Shown in pieces: positions 49,579 through 63,698 of a DNA stretch of 64,000 nucleotides. The translations under genes and the position numbers were made by a program. The first letter of the stretch is position 1. Each line of letters opens with the position of its first letter. This stretch comes from Athalassotoga saccharophila (GTDB lineage: Bacteria > Thermotogota > Thermotogae > Mesoaciditogales > Mesoaciditogaceae), in NCBI RefSeq assembly GCF_009936215.1, contig NZ_AP019551.1, positions 1,574,708 through 1,638,707 on the forward strand, in the 5' to 3' direction. The notes under the pieces are model-generated. The model worked only from the letters and a program-made list of their open reading frames with translations, made no database searches and was not told the origin of the DNA.

Positions 49579-50649
49579 TTATACCTTCCTTACTCCTCCA
49601 GAAAGTTTCACCGGATAGTACTTTATCTCAACGCCGAACTCATTTTGGTAAATTCGTCCGATCTCTTTTAAATCATTTTTTACATCCCTTTTAGACAACG
49701 TTATTATGCTTCCTCCAAAGCCTCCACCGATCATGCGCGATCCGTAAACACCGTCGATTTTGTTTATGTGATCGACGAGGAAGTCCATCTCAACGGTCGA
49801 AACTTCGAAAAGATCTCTCAAACTCACGTGAGATGCCTTTACAAGTTTTCCAACCTCTTCCCAGTCTTGGCGCGATATTGCCTTTATCGTCTTCAAAACC
49901 CTTTCGTTTTCTTCGATGACATGCCTTGCCCTTTTGTAAAGGTTATCACCGAGCAAGTTCTTTTTTGATTCGAGAAAAGATCTCTTTAAATCCTTGAACT
50001 GAATTCCAAGTATCTTCGTTGCTTCCTCGCATTCATTTCTTCTCGTGTTGTAATTTCCACTTGAGAGTTTGTGCTTTATTCCAGAATCGATTATCATGAT
50101 CTTTGGAAATCCCTTCGCGTAAATGTATTCGTACCTTCCACTCGAGGCATCTATCAAAATGAAAGAGTCCTTCTTTGCAAGGGCGACGGCGTATTGATCC
50201 ATTATGCCGCAATTCACCCCGACGAACTCATTTTCTGCCTCGTGTGCTATCTGGGCTATTCTTTCTCTGTCAAGGTTGATATTTTCTATCTTTGAAATAG
50301 CGTAAATCAAACCAACCATTAAAGATGCAGAACTCGAAAGTCCCGCCCCTATTGGTAGCGTACTCGATATTTCTATGTTAAAGGGCCTTATCCGCTTTTT
50401 AATGTTCTTCGCAAGGTGAAAGATGGCCCCCTTGACGTAATTTGCCCATTCTTCTTTCTCTTTTTCTTCGTTCAATGAAAATTCAACTCTTTCTCCAAAA
50501 TTGACGGTATGTGCCTTGAAATGATTCGATTCTTCAAGAGTTATGTAAGTGTATTTGTCTATCGCGGCCGGAAGTACAAATCCGCCGTTGTAATCTGTGT
50601 GCTCTCCTATCAAATTTATCCGTCCGGGCGATCTGAATCTGTATTTCAA
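49579..50649 (-). CDS. galK: Galactokinase
   Basis: About 356 residues. GHMP-kinase features: PGRINLIGEHTDYNGGFVLP (galactokinase signature), LPIGAGLSSSASLMVGL (ATP loop), GVNCGIMDQYAVALAKKDS with the catalytic Asp, and GSRMIGGGFGGSIITL. It phosphorylates galactose. A TTG at 50649, 9 nt after GGAG, is the likely start; the ATG at 50658 abuts the ribosome site. Follows galT by 12 bases. Confidence 0.94.
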   Translation of the reverse strand: MKYRFRSPGRINLIGEHTDYNGGFVLPAAIDKYTYITLEESNHFKAHTVNFGERVEFSLNEEKEKEEWANYVKGAIFHLAKNIKKRIRPFNIEISSTLPIGAGLSSSASLMVGLIYAISKIENINLDRERIAQIAHEAENEFVGVNCGIMDQYAVALAKKDSFILIDASSGRYEYIYAKGFPKIMIIDSGIKHKLSSGNYNTRRNECEEATKILGIQFKDLKRSFLESKKNLLGDNLYKRARHVIEENERVLKTIKAISRQDWEEVGKLVKASHVSLRDLFEVSTVEMDFLVDHINKIDGVYGSRMIGGGFGGSIITLSKRDVKNDLKEIGRIYQNEFGVEIKYYPVKLSGGVRKV

Positions 50650-50661
50650 AGATATCATCTC

Positions 50662-51583
50662 CTATATCGAATAAGATGCATTTCTCAAAGATTTGGCCGC
50701 TTCAGAAGGCGTAAGCGGATTTATGAAAGCCCATGTGCCGGTCTCAACACTTGCCATCCATTTAACGTTGACCTTATCCCTTTTTGGCGGATTGAACTCT
50801 ATGTGAAAATGAAAATCCTTCATTTGAGGGTTAACGGGCCCTTGGAAGATCTCCATCATGTAAGGAAATTCTTGATCGAAGAGTGAATCGTATTTTGAAG
50901 TTACAACCTTTAGTGCGATTGCAAGATCGAATTTTTCTCTCGAAGTCATCTCCGTGAAAAAGGAGATGTGTCTGCGCGAATAAATGTGAACCTCGTAAGG
51001 GAATCTTGCAAAGTAAGGCACAAGTGCTACGAAACTTTCTCCATCGTAGACAATATTCTCGCCAGTTTCATGCTTTATCACGTCACATATCGCACATTCT
51101 CCTTTCGATTTGTATTTCGCAATCGCGTCTATCTTTGTCTGAATCCTTTTGGGAAGGAATGGAAAGGCGTATAACTGGCCATGAGGATGGATCTGGGAGG
51201 CTCCGACCTCTTTTCCACGATTTTCAAAGGGAAAGATGTACTTTATCTTTTCGTATTTCATGAGATCCCGAGTTCTATCCTCCCAGACGTAGATGAGTTT
51301 CTCTATCTGACCAAAAGGCATTCTCGAAAGTGAGGAATTGTGATCGGACGTGAACATTATAACCTCACACTTACCGTAAGATGGGGCATTTTCAAAAAAA
51401 TCATCCTTTTGTATCTGAGGAGGATCGAGTTTCAAAGAAGGGTACCTATTGTCGAAGGCCGTAAGATCGTAATCGTGCTTCATTTCAAGTACGCCCGGGC
51501 AAAGCGGACATGACTCCTTTTTGGGCAAGACCGGCCTCTTTTGTGTTTCGGAGGATATTATTATCCATTCGTCTGTTATCGGA

Positions 51584-51603
<20 letters not shown>
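50662..51603 (-). CDS. galT: Galactose-1-phosphate uridylyltransferase
   Basis: About 313 residues. It has the active-site HPHGQLYAF, two CxxC-like metal motifs (CPLCPG and CAICD) and the second HxHxE region (FHFHIEFNPP). It converts galactose-1-phosphate and UDP-glucose to UDP-galactose and glucose-1-phosphate. The start lies inside the 3' end of the alpha-galactosidase gene; ATG 51603 follows GGGGTG. No galE is in the window. Confidence 0.93.
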
Positions 51604-56451
<4,848 letters not shown>

Positions 56452-56463
56452 CTATATTCAATT

Positions 56464-56492
56464 TCAAAAAAGGGAGAGGGATATCCTCTCCC
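56464..56492 (-). terminator. Hairpin with T run between binding-protein gene and lacZ
   Basis: AGGGAGAGG-loop-CCTCTCCCT followed by TTTTTT on the minus strand, just after the binding-protein stop and before lacZ. As an intra-operon partial terminator it would raise binding protein relative to the enzymes; otherwise lacZ needs its own promoter, which was not seen in this short gap. Confidence 0.8.
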
Positions 56493-56502
56493 TTATATTA
56501 TC

Positions 56503-58221
56503 TCACTTTAAATGTACGTTTAGAACGATCGCAAGTGCATCCGCCCAGTCTATATTTCCGGCACCAGCATATGGATTATCCGCAGAAGGCCATCCTACGA
56601 AAGTCCTCTCGCTGTATTCCATGAAATCAGTCCTGTTTGTCAATACGACAAATGGAACATCCTGCAAAACGATTCTTTCTATCGTTGCTATTGCCTGCTT
56701 TTGAAGTGACAGATCGCTCGTCTGAGCATAGGTTTGAAGTGCATCAGTTATAAGCGGGTTGGTGTACCTTGACCAGCCGGAACTCGCGTTCTGTCCTATC
56801 GTTGTTGCCGAGAATGCCGGGTTAAACTCGTAGTAGTAGAGGTAATAAGGAGTTGGTCCCGATCCAGTTCCCCACGAGATCACCATTTCATACGTACCTG
56901 TCATAACGCTGGAGATGTATGTGTCCCATGGTTCCTGATCTGTAACTGTTGATATACCGAGTTGGGCAAGATCGCTGGATATTATCTGCGCCATCGTTAT
57001 GAAATCGCCCCAGCCCGCTCCAACGAGAATCTTAAAGGTTGGCAGAGGTTTGCCATCAGGACCGCAAAGTTGTCCCTGAGCATTCTTTGTGAATCCGGCA
57101 GCGGCGAGAATCTTTTGAGCCTCTGGAATATTGAAAGAATTAAGTTGAGATGCAAGTGCTGTCAAAGTTGGATCGAGCCATTCGGCCTGTTGGGCAGGAA
57201 TTATTCCCGTTGGACTTTGATCGTAACCGCCTGTACCAAAATAAGCCTTATCCTCGAGTGCTTTCCTATCTATGGCCATAGAGACTGCCTTTCTGAAAGC
57301 AACATTGTTGAATGGGTATTTTTGTGTGTTCAGATAAAGAATGTTTGAGTTTGAAGTTGGCCACCAGAATTTATTTGTGGCTGGGTTCTTGCTGTACCAC
57401 AAGGTGTAAGGATCTATTCCGCTACCGTAATATGACCAGTCCGCATCTCCTCTTAAGAGATATTGCAAAGGCTGTCCACCAATCAAAGATCTGACCTCTA
57501 TCTTGTCTATGAATGGCCTATTTCCAAATTCCGGCGTGTTCATGAAGAAGTTGGGATTTTTGACAAGTTCAAATGTGTAATTTGCCGAATTGTAACTTCC
57601 CTTGACGTAGAGGAATGGGCCTGCGACGACTGGATCCTGATTGAGGAATTTCGTAGGATCTGTTATCGATGACCAAATATGCTCCGGAACTATTGGGATC
57701 TGGGCTATTTGTGTTAAGAGTGGAGTATTTGGCTTTGAGAATGTGAAGACAACGGTATCGCCAGAGACGACGACACTTTGAAGGTTGGAAATGCTTGACC
57801 ATATACCGTTTGTGTCAAGGGCTGGATATTGTTTTAAATAATTAAATGTAAATGCCACATCGGCCGGCGTGAAAGGCTGACCATCTGACCATGTAATACC
57901 TTTCCTGATCGTAACCGTCAGTTTCAGATTATTGTCTGACCACGAGTAATTAGTGCCAAAAAATGGTGTCATTGCACCGGTATAGGGCTGAACGAGGAAA
58001 AGTGTTCCATACATTATCGGCCCGACGCCGAGTGACTGTCCGGATGGCTGGAATGGGTTCAAATTGAATGCAACAGGTCCCCAAGTTGTAACAACCCTTA
58101 GGGTTCCACCCTGTTTAACGTTCGATACAGGTGGAAAAATGTTCGCAAATTCCTGAGCAAATGCCGAAATGCCAAGTATTAGCATTGCGCCTACAAGTGC
58201 GAAAACCAGAACTTTCTTCAT
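56503..58221 (-). CDS. Family-5 ABC solute-binding protein in the galactoside operon
   Basis: 572 residues. A signal peptide (MKKVLVFALVGAMLILGISAFA) precedes KQGGTLRVVTTWGPVAFNLNPF and WSDGQPFTPADVAFTFNYLKQYPALDTNGIWS; FRKAVSMAIDRKALEDKAYFGTGG follows. It is a paralogue of the orphan at 10959-12683 and ends with the same LNVHLK. Its neighbours carry family-1-type sugar permeases that do not normally serve family-5 binding proteins, so it probably hands ligand to another transporter, perhaps OppBCDF. The gene order suggests a galactoside ligand. Confidence 0.9.
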   Translation of the reverse strand: MKKVLVFALVGAMLILGISAFAQEFANIFPPVSNVKQGGTLRVVTTWGPVAFNLNPFQPSGQSLGVGPIMYGTLFLVQPYTGAMTPFFGTNYSWSDNNLKLTVTIRKGITWSDGQPFTPADVAFTFNYLKQYPALDTNGIWSSISNLQSVVVSGDTVVFTFSKPNTPLLTQIAQIPIVPEHIWSSITDPTKFLNQDPVVAGPFLYVKGSYNSANYTFELVKNPNFFMNTPEFGNRPFIDKIEVRSLIGGQPLQYLLRGDADWSYYGSGIDPYTLWYSKNPATNKFWWPTSNSNILYLNTQKYPFNNVAFRKAVSMAIDRKALEDKAYFGTGGYDQSPTGIIPAQQAEWLDPTLTALASQLNSFNIPEAQKILAAAGFTKNAQGQLCGPDGKPLPTFKILVGAGWGDFITMAQIISSDLAQLGISTVTDQEPWDTYISSVMTGTYEMVISWGTGSGPTPYYLYYYEFNPAFSATTIGQNASSGWSRYTNPLITDALQTYAQTSDLSLQKQAIATIERIVLQDVPFVVLTNRTDFMEYSERTFVGWPSADNPYAGAGNIDWADALAIVLNVHLK

Positions 58222-58246
58222 GCTTCTTTCTCCCTCCTTTATGGCT

Positions 58247-58269
58247 CCGCAATCGATATCGGAACCGAT
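58247..58269 (-). promoter_or_regulatory. LacI-type operator upstream of the binding protein and lacZ
   Basis: CCGCAATCGATATCGG (58247-58262) has palindromic CCG..ATCGAT..CGG and matches the operators before lacI. It overlaps a second dyad, ATCGGAACCGAT (58258-58269). A weak -10-like TAAAAT (minus strand, near 58280) suggests an internal promoter overlapping the malG end. Confidence 0.6.
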
Positions 58270-58282
58270 TTAAATGGTTATT

Positions 58283-59152
58283 TTATCCCTTTATCGCGCC
58301 AGAACTTAAACCAGACTGCCAGTATCTTCTGAGAAATATAAATGCAAGTATTAAAGGCACTATTGAGATCAAAATGCCCATATTTATGGCTCCATATGGA
58401 GGAGCACCTCTTCCAACGCTTGTCGTGGTTATGGATGTCCACACTTGTAAACCCAAAGTTAAGGGATAAAGATTTGACTTGCTTATAACGACGAGTGGTA
58501 AAAAGAAATTATTCCATGTATTGACAAAACTGAAAAGTGCTACGGTTGCAAGGCCACCTCTGACAAGTGGCAATCCGATTCTAAAAAATATCGCAAAATC
58601 CGATGCACCGTCGACATGGGCCGCATCTATTAGTTCATTTGGAAATTCTTTCATCCAGAAGATTCTCATCAAATAAACGGTAAATGGATTTACAAGGGAT
58701 GGCAATATAACGGCCCAATAAGTATTTATCAAATTCAGTCCGTGCATTAAAAGGTAAATTGGTAAAACGAGAGCAGTAGTTGGAACCATTATAGTGCCAA
58801 GAATGATGTAAAAAAGTACATTTTTCAATTTAAAATCGTATTTCGAAAAAGCAAATCCAGCCATCGCAGATATCAAAGTCGTTCCCGCACTCACACTTCC
58901 GGCGTATATCAATGAATTCAAAAACCATCTCCACAAAATGGCATTGTCGTAAGAAGAGACAACCTTGAGATTACTTAGAAAATTAAATGGAGATGTAAAC
59001 CACAGAGGATTCGTACTGAAAAGTTGCGAATCGCTCTTGGTCGAGGCAACGATTATCCAAAAGAATGGAAGAAGAAAATAAGCACTTGCCACAAACATTA
59101 AAGTCATTATTATTAGTGTAGAAGGTGAATAAAGAGATTTTTTCGTGTCCAT
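58283..59152 (-). CDS. Sugar ABC transporter permease, MalG-like
   Basis: 289 residues with six helices. The EAA loop reads ELIDAAHVDGASDFAIFFRIGLPLVRGGLATVALFSF, and LMHGLNLINTYWAVILPSLVNPFTVYLMRIFW precedes it. Second permease of the CUT1-type importer; no ATPase (MsmX/MalK-like) gene is present, so a shared one encoded elsewhere is presumed. Starts just after malF-like, with AAGGAGG. Confidence 0.92.
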   Translation of the reverse strand: MDTKKSLYSPSTLIIMTLMFVASAYFLLPFFWIIVASTKSDSQLFSTNPLWFTSPFNFLSNLKVVSSYDNAILWRWFLNSLIYAGSVSAGTTLISAMAGFAFSKYDFKLKNVLFYIILGTIMVPTTALVLPIYLLMHGLNLINTYWAVILPSLVNPFTVYLMRIFWMKEFPNELIDAAHVDGASDFAIFFRIGLPLVRGGLATVALFSFVNTWNNFFLPLVVISKSNLYPLTLGLQVWTSITTTSVGRGAPPYGAINMGILISIVPLILAFIFLRRYWQSGLSSGAIKG

Positions 59153-59154
59153 TT

Positions 59155-60024
59155 TTATTCCTCCTTGAATCCAGCAAAGCGCATGAAAATCATAGAAATT
59201 GCAAAAGTGACAAGTGCAAGTACTATTGCCATTGCCGCTGCAAAGTTGAAATTACCATAACTGAAAGCGGTCGTGTATATGTAAAGGTTAGGCGTGAAAT
59301 GCGTCGAAACATAGGTCATGCTTTGAAGTACATATGGTTCATTGAAGATCTGGAATGTTCCTATAACTGTAAAAACAATCGCAAGAATAAGAGATGGAAC
59401 GATCAATGGCAATTTTATATATCTTATGACATCAAAATTTCTTGCCCCATCTATTTTCGCAGATTCGTAAAGTTCTCTCGGTATAGATTGCAATCCCGAA
59501 TAAAGAATTATCATGTTGTAACCAACCCATTCCCACGTTACGATGTTCATTATGGACCAGAACAAAGATCCGCTTGACAGAAAATTCGGATGCAATCCAA
59601 AAACACCAAATATAGATTGAAATGGGCTTAAAGATTTCGAATACATAAATCCCCATAATATGCCACTTATAACTGTCGGAATCGCAAATGGTATATAGTA
59701 AACAAGTTTGAAGAAACCTCTGAAATGATTTTGCTCGTTGTCTATGTAAAGCGCAAACAAAAGGGCAAGTCCTATCATTATCGATCCTTGAATAAGGAAA
59801 AATTCACCCATCGTAAGAATGGAAGAAAGGAAACCGCTATCTGTAAAAGCCTTGACATAATTTTCCAGCCCAACAAAGGTTGGAGGCCTTAATCCATACT
59901 TATGAAAAAGGCTTATATAAAATCCATAAATAAGAGGTGCCACATAAAATAAAGCAAATAAGACCAGGAAAGGAGAGAGGAACACAAAAGGCATGTATTT
60001 TCCAGATCTGAACTTTGTTCTCAT
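59155..60024 (-). CDS. Sugar ABC transporter permease, MalF-like
   Basis: 289 residues with six helices. FLSPFLVLFALFYVAPLIYGFYISLF is the usual first helix, and ELYESAKIDGARNFDVIRYIKLPLIVPSLILAIVF the EAA loop. Partners the MalG-like gene. RBS AAGGAG precedes the ATG. Confidence 0.92.
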   Translation of the reverse strand: MRTKFRSGKYMPFVFLSPFLVLFALFYVAPLIYGFYISLFHKYGLRPPTFVGLENYVKAFTDSGFLSSILTMGEFFLIQGSIMIGLALLFALYIDNEQNHFRGFFKLVYYIPFAIPTVISGILWGFMYSKSLSPFQSIFGVFGLHPNFLSSGSLFWSIMNIVTWEWVGYNMIILYSGLQSIPRELYESAKIDGARNFDVIRYIKLPLIVPSLILAIVFTVIGTFQIFNEPYVLQSMTYVSTHFTPNLYIYTTAFSYGNFNFAAAMAIVLALVTFAISMIFMRFAGFKEE

Positions 60025-60047
60025 GGCATTCTCCTTTCCAAATTATC

Positions 60048-61370
60048 TTATTTCACGTTAAAGCCTTGGCTTTTTGCGTAATTCAAAGATGCATTCTGGA
60101 GTTGATCGAATGCCTGTGTCCAACTTATCTTTCCACTTATAGCATCGTTGATATCCTTAGAAGATTCTGTGTACACGTAGTTAAGCCATGGTGCCCACGC
60201 AAAGTCGGTGTTAACGGCTTTCGATGCATCAAAGGAAAATTGATTTACGTCCTGACCACCGAAGAATTGATCTATTGCCGTTGATGTATCGTGAAGGGCC
60301 GGTGCTTCAAGACCTGCGTAGGATGCCGGGAAAAGACCACCGTATTGATTATCAAGCACACATGCTTCTTCATTGGTATTAAGCCAAAGTGCGAATATGA
60401 AAGCAGCCTCAGGATATTTAGACTGAATTGTTACGGCATCAGTAGATCCTCCCCAGTTTCCACTCGTGAAAGGCATGCCAGGCCATTGTGGTAACGGAGC
60501 GATCCTCCAGTTTCCGGCATTTGAAGAACTTAAATTTTGTGCCAAAAGCGCTGGCATCCAAGCCGGTGACATTATACTTGCGACTTTGCCTTCAGACATA
60601 GCATTGTACCAGTCTGTTGTCCACGGAGTGTATGTGGATATATATCCCTTGCTAACAAGATCTCCCCAGAAATTCACAACTTTTAAAGTTGTTGGGCTGT
60701 TTATAGTCTGAACCCATGTATTTCCCTGAAGTTCCCACCAATGGCCACCAGCAGCCCATACCAAGCCTATTAACCATGATATATTACCCGTTCCACCGGC
60801 ATCGAAATTACCTAAAACGACCTTCCCATTTGAAGCCTCATAAAGTTTTTGAGCATCAGCAGCGTATTCATCCCATGTTTTTGGAACTGTTAAGCCATAT
60901 TTGTCAAAAATGGCTTTATTGTAAGCAAAGGAATATGGACCCGTGTCTTGCGGAATGGCATAAACCGCGTTGCCTTGGGAGACCTGTTTCCATGTCCATG
61001 GTACAAAGAGAGATTTGTAGTTATTTGCACCATATTTGCTGAGATCAACAAGTCCTCCGTAAGAAATAAATGTTGGCAGCATTTGATATTCTATTTGAAC
61101 AACATCCGGTGCGCCCGATCCCGCCGTAAGAGCGGTCAGCAATTTGTTGTACTCGGCTTGTCCGGTACCAACATTTGTCCAATTGATCTTTATTTTTGGA
61201 TATGCCTTCTCGAATAAGGCTATTGCATGATCCAATCCTGGTACCCATGACCAAAAGGTCAATGTTACGGCCGGGCCGTTGTATACAGGCAGTTGAACTG
61301 TACCGGCAAAAGCGGCGCAACTTAGCAAAAACATCGAAATCAAAAGTGCTGGAATGACAAACTTTTTCAT
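60048..61370 (-). CDS. Family-1 sugar-binding protein (lipoprotein-like signal)
   Basis: 440 residues. The start MKKFVIPALLISMFLLSCAAFAG has a hydrophobic segment and LLSC-A, resembling a lipobox, so it may be a lipoprotein. VTLTFWSWVPGLDHAIALFEKAYPKIKINW and the later TPWTTDWYNAMSEGKVASIMSPAWMP match family-1 binding proteins. Trp-rich, as expected for an oligosaccharide binder. First gene after lacI; galactosides are the likely ligand. Confidence 0.9.
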   Translation of the reverse strand: MKKFVIPALLISMFLLSCAAFAGTVQLPVYNGPAVTLTFWSWVPGLDHAIALFEKAYPKIKINWTNVGTGQAEYNKLLTALTAGSGAPDVVQIEYQMLPTFISYGGLVDLSKYGANNYKSLFVPWTWKQVSQGNAVYAIPQDTGPYSFAYNKAIFDKYGLTVPKTWDEYAADAQKLYEASNGKVVLGNFDAGGTGNISWLIGLVWAAGGHWWELQGNTWVQTINSPTTLKVVNFWGDLVSKGYISTYTPWTTDWYNAMSEGKVASIMSPAWMPALLAQNLSSSNAGNWRIAPLPQWPGMPFTSGNWGGSTDAVTIQSKYPEAAFIFALWLNTNEEACVLDNQYGGLFPASYAGLEAPALHDTSTAIDQFFGGQDVNQFSFDASKAVNTDFAWAPWLNYVYTESSKDINDAISGKISWTQAFDQLQNASLNYAKSQGFNVK

Positions 61371-61417
61371 AAACACTCTCCTTTCAAAAATTTAGGAAAT
61401 TCTTCCTTAATTTTTGA

Positions 61418-62407
61418 CTATTTTAATTCTGAACTCTCTCTCTCAATCAAAATCGTATCGAGTACCTTCGTTTCTTTCTCAAAAAGCATCTCGAATGATT
61501 CTTTTCCCATTTCTTGCTTTTGTATTCTCATCGTTGTCAAAGACGGAGTTATCAAAGCAGAAAAAGGTATATCATCGTATCCTATGACCTTAACCTGTTG
61601 AGGAATTTTTATATTTTTTTCTTTTAACGCCTTAATAACACCGAATGCCATTAAGTCGTTGTAAGCGAAGATCCCATCGAATTGCATGCCGTCACGGATC
61701 AATTCCATAACCGACTTGTATCCGCCGTCTATCTCTATGCCACCTGTCTTTATAAGTCTACTGTCTATCTCGATTCCAGCCTCTTTGAGGGCCATTCTGT
61801 ATCCTTCACACCTTTCTATGGATGCGGTGTTGTAAGATTGAGCCCCTACAAAGGCTATTTTCTTGCACCCCCTTTCGATAAGATGTCGTGTTGCCCTGTA
61901 TCCACCGTCAACTTCATCGCTGTATACCATCGGAATTCCAAGTGATTCAAATTCTTTTATATGCCTTCCGATTATGACAAAGGGCACCCCTAAATTCCTT
62001 ATCATGAAAAGATCATCGTATTTTTCCTGATTTGGCGCTATCAAGAGACCATCGACGCGCCTTTGGATAAGTGTTTGAATGGCCTTTACCTCTCTTTCAT
62101 AACTTCTCGATGTGTTGGCAAGGATTATTTGGTATCCTTTCTCCTGAGCCTGAGATTCAACTCCCTTTAGAACCTCAGCCCAGAAAGGGTTGGCGTTGTC
62201 CTCGATTATGACACCTATCGTGTGGGTCTTTTGAAATTTCAGAGACGCAGCAAATCTGTTTGGCACGTATCCAAGTTTTCTTGCCGTCTCCTCGATCCTT
62301 TTTCTTGTCTCGGGACTTACATCCTGCCTTCCGTTGAGTGCCCTCGAGGCTGCGCTTAAAGAGACACCCGCCTGTTTGGCCACATCTTTTAAAGTTACGT
62401 AACCCAT
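61418..62407 (-). CDS. LacI-family transcriptional repressor
   Basis: 329 residues. The HTH is TLKDVAKQAGVSLSAASRALNGRQDVSPETRKRIEE with hinge LGYVPNRFAASL, followed by a periplasmic-binding-like sensor domain (TIGVIIEDNANPFWAEVLKGVE, VDGLLIAPNQ, RHLIERGCKKIAFVG). Operators just upstream indicate autoregulation, and the like site before the second binding-protein gene suggests control of the galactoside genes. The inducer is probably galactose or a galactoside. Confidence 0.93.
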   Translation of the reverse strand: MGYVTLKDVAKQAGVSLSAASRALNGRQDVSPETRKRIEETARKLGYVPNRFAASLKFQKTHTIGVIIEDNANPFWAEVLKGVESQAQEKGYQIILANTSRSYEREVKAIQTLIQRRVDGLLIAPNQEKYDDLFMIRNLGVPFVIIGRHIKEFESLGIPMVYSDEVDGGYRATRHLIERGCKKIAFVGAQSYNTASIERCEGYRMALKEAGIEIDSRLIKTGGIEIDGGYKSVMELIRDGMQFDGIFAYNDLMAFGVIKALKEKNIKIPQQVKVIGYDDIPFSALITPSLTTMRIQKQEMGKESFEMLFEKETKVLDTILIERESSELK

Positions 62408-62415
62408 TTTTGCCT

Positions 62416-62442
62416 CCGCAATCGATACCGCAATCGTTTCCG
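62416..62442 (-). promoter_or_regulatory. Tandem LacI-type operators
   Basis: Two overlapping copies of a 15-bp site, CCGCAATCGATACCG (62416-62430) and CCGCAATCGTTTCCG (62428-62442), lie directly downstream of the -10 box, where a bound repressor would block initiation. Centres are 12 bp apart. Confidence 0.75.
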
Positions 62443-62448
62443 AAACAA

Positions 62449-62477
62449 TTTATACAATTTATTTTAAAAATTGTCAA
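62449..62477 (-). promoter_or_regulatory. Promoter of lacI and the galactoside operon
   Basis: TTGACA (62477-62472) and TATAAA (62454-62449) on the minus strand with a 17-nt spacer. The operators follow at about +1 to +35. Confidence 0.85.
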
Positions 62478-62657
62478 ACCTCGTTTAAGGTGATTTAAAC
62501 CATTTAATGACGATTAAGCCTGAAAATAAGCGTTTAAATCAAAAAAGTTAAAAATACCCACGATTATCATCCAATATCTTTGGCAATTCGAAGATTAACA
62601 TAGTGCATTTAGAAGGTAAAAGGAAATCTTGCGGAAGATTGTATTTATATTAGAGTG

Positions 62658-62715
62658 ACATGCTCCCACCACTTATAGAAGTGGGAGAATTCTTGCTTAA
62701 AAGGACGTTAAAAGT
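62658..62715 (-). repeat. 58-bp dispersed repeat, copy B (inverted)
   Basis: Reverse-complement match to 35088-35145 with one A/G difference in the hairpin. Here the hairpin arms CTCCCAC and GTGGGAG are better paired (CTCCCACTTCTATAAGTGGTGGGAG in two parts). Sequence just outside, on the internal side, is only loosely similar between copies (TTTCGAAT-like), so the conserved unit is short. Confidence 0.8.
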
Positions 62716-62773
62716 AATCCCCTTCGAAAAGAAGATTCAAACTTCGAATTTCTATTTTATATGGACACCGATT

Positions 62774-62802
62774 TTCAATTTTCAATTTTTATGTGTTATA
62801 AT
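62774..62802 (+). promoter_or_regulatory. Promoter of rpsF-ssb-rpsR
   Basis: TTCAAT (62774-62779) and TATAAT (62797-62802), 17 nt apart, with TGt before the -10 (extended). Confidence 0.75.
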
Positions 62803-62807
62803 GATTG

Positions 62808-62852
62808 TACCCGCCCTAAAATAGGGCCAAAATTGTCCATGGGAGGTAATTT
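62808..62852 (+). promoter_or_regulatory. Hairpin leader of rpsF, possible S6:S18 autoregulatory element
   Basis: The short leader contains GCCCTA-AAA-TAGGGC (62813-62827) preceded by CCG, and its 5' TACC could pair with GGTA of the Shine-Dalgarno GGAGGTA. rpsF leaders in many bacteria carry an S6:S18-binding hairpin with a CCG bulge; the match here is suggestive only. Confidence 0.4.
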
Positions 62853-63263
62853 ATGAGGATTTACGAAACGCTTTTCATCATCGATCCTACTCTTGAAGAA
62901 GAGGCAAGGAACAAACTCGTCGATCGCGTTAAAAATCAGATCGAAGAGAAGATGGGGGGAAAGATAAGAAAGATAGACAGATGGGGAGTAAGACAGTTGG
63001 CCTTCAAGGTTCAAAAGTTCAATGAAGGCGATTATACAATCATCCTTTTCGATGCAGATCCTTCGAAGATCAGATCTCTTGAAGAACTTTACAGGGTTGT
63101 CCCAGAAATATTCAGACATCTTATCTTAAGAAGAGAAGATCTCGAAAAGCATCCAACGATTGAAAAGCAAGAAAAAGAAGAAAAGACCGAGGAGATTACT
63201 CCCGATCAAAAAGAAGAGACGGCCGAGGTTACGGTTTCGGATAATGAGGGAGAAAATTCGTGA
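62853..63263 (+). CDS. rpsF: 30S ribosomal protein S6
   Basis: 136 residues. MRIYETLFIIDPTLEEEARNKLVDRV and WGVRQLAFKVQKFNEGDYTIILFDAD identify S6. The core ends near residue 100; a charged, Glu/Lys-rich tail of about 35 residues follows, longer than in E. coli before modification. It binds S18 in the 30S platform. GGGAGG precedes the ATG, and the gene overlaps ssb by four bases. Confidence 0.97.
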   Translation: MRIYETLFIIDPTLEEEARNKLVDRVKNQIEEKMGGKIRKIDRWGVRQLAFKVQKFNEGDYTIILFDADPSKIRSLEELYRVVPEIFRHLILRREDLEKHPTIEKQEKEEKTEEITPDQKEETAEVTVSDNEGENS

Positions 63264-63673
63264 ATTATAACAAGGTAATTCTCGTTGGAAGGATAACTCA
63301 AGATCCACAATTGAGAACGGGTATGAATGGTAATGTTGTCACTTTCAATCTTGCCGTAAACAGGAATTATTCAAAAGAAGACAAACAGGTAGATTTTTTC
63401 AGAATAGTATGTTTTGGAAAGAACGCCGAGTTTGTTGCTTCGTATTTGAGAAAAGGTCGCCTGATCTTGATAGATGGGAGTTTAAGAAATAATTCCTGGA
63501 CAGACAGGGATGGGAAACAACGTGTTACCACAGAGATAATAGCAAACAAGGTACAGCCGCTCGATAAAAAAGAAAGCGTGGAAGAAATCAGCGATTCATC
63601 CGGTGAGGAGATGCCTCCATCTTTTGATAGCGATATTCCGTCAGAAGATGAGGACAATGATGTACCATTTTAA
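63260..63673 (+). CDS. ssb: Single-stranded DNA-binding protein
   Basis: 137 residues. The OB fold shows NKVILVGRITQDPQLRTGMNGNVVTFNLAVNR, FRIVCFGKNAEFVASYLRKGRLILIDGSLRNNSWTD, and the acidic tip ends DDVPF-like (DEDNDVPF), which recruits partner proteins. The linker is short. Starts with GTG inside the rpsF stop. The rpsF-ssb-rpsR order is standard. Confidence 0.96.
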   Translation: MNYNKVILVGRITQDPQLRTGMNGNVVTFNLAVNRNYSKEDKQVDFFRIVCFGKNAEFVASYLRKGRLILIDGSLRNNSWTDRDGKQRVTTEIIANKVQPLDKKESVEEISDSSGEEMPPSFDSDIPSEDEDNDVPF

Positions 63674-63698
63674 TTTTAAAAATTGGAGGTTGATTTGA

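Larger units (their letters stand above)
62478..62852 (+). other. Intergenic region between the lacI and rpsF promoters
   Basis: 375 bases with no supported gene. It holds the 58-bp repeat copy B (62658-62715), the rpsF promoter and its hairpin leader. The rest is AT-rich with nothing recognised. Confidence 0.7.
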
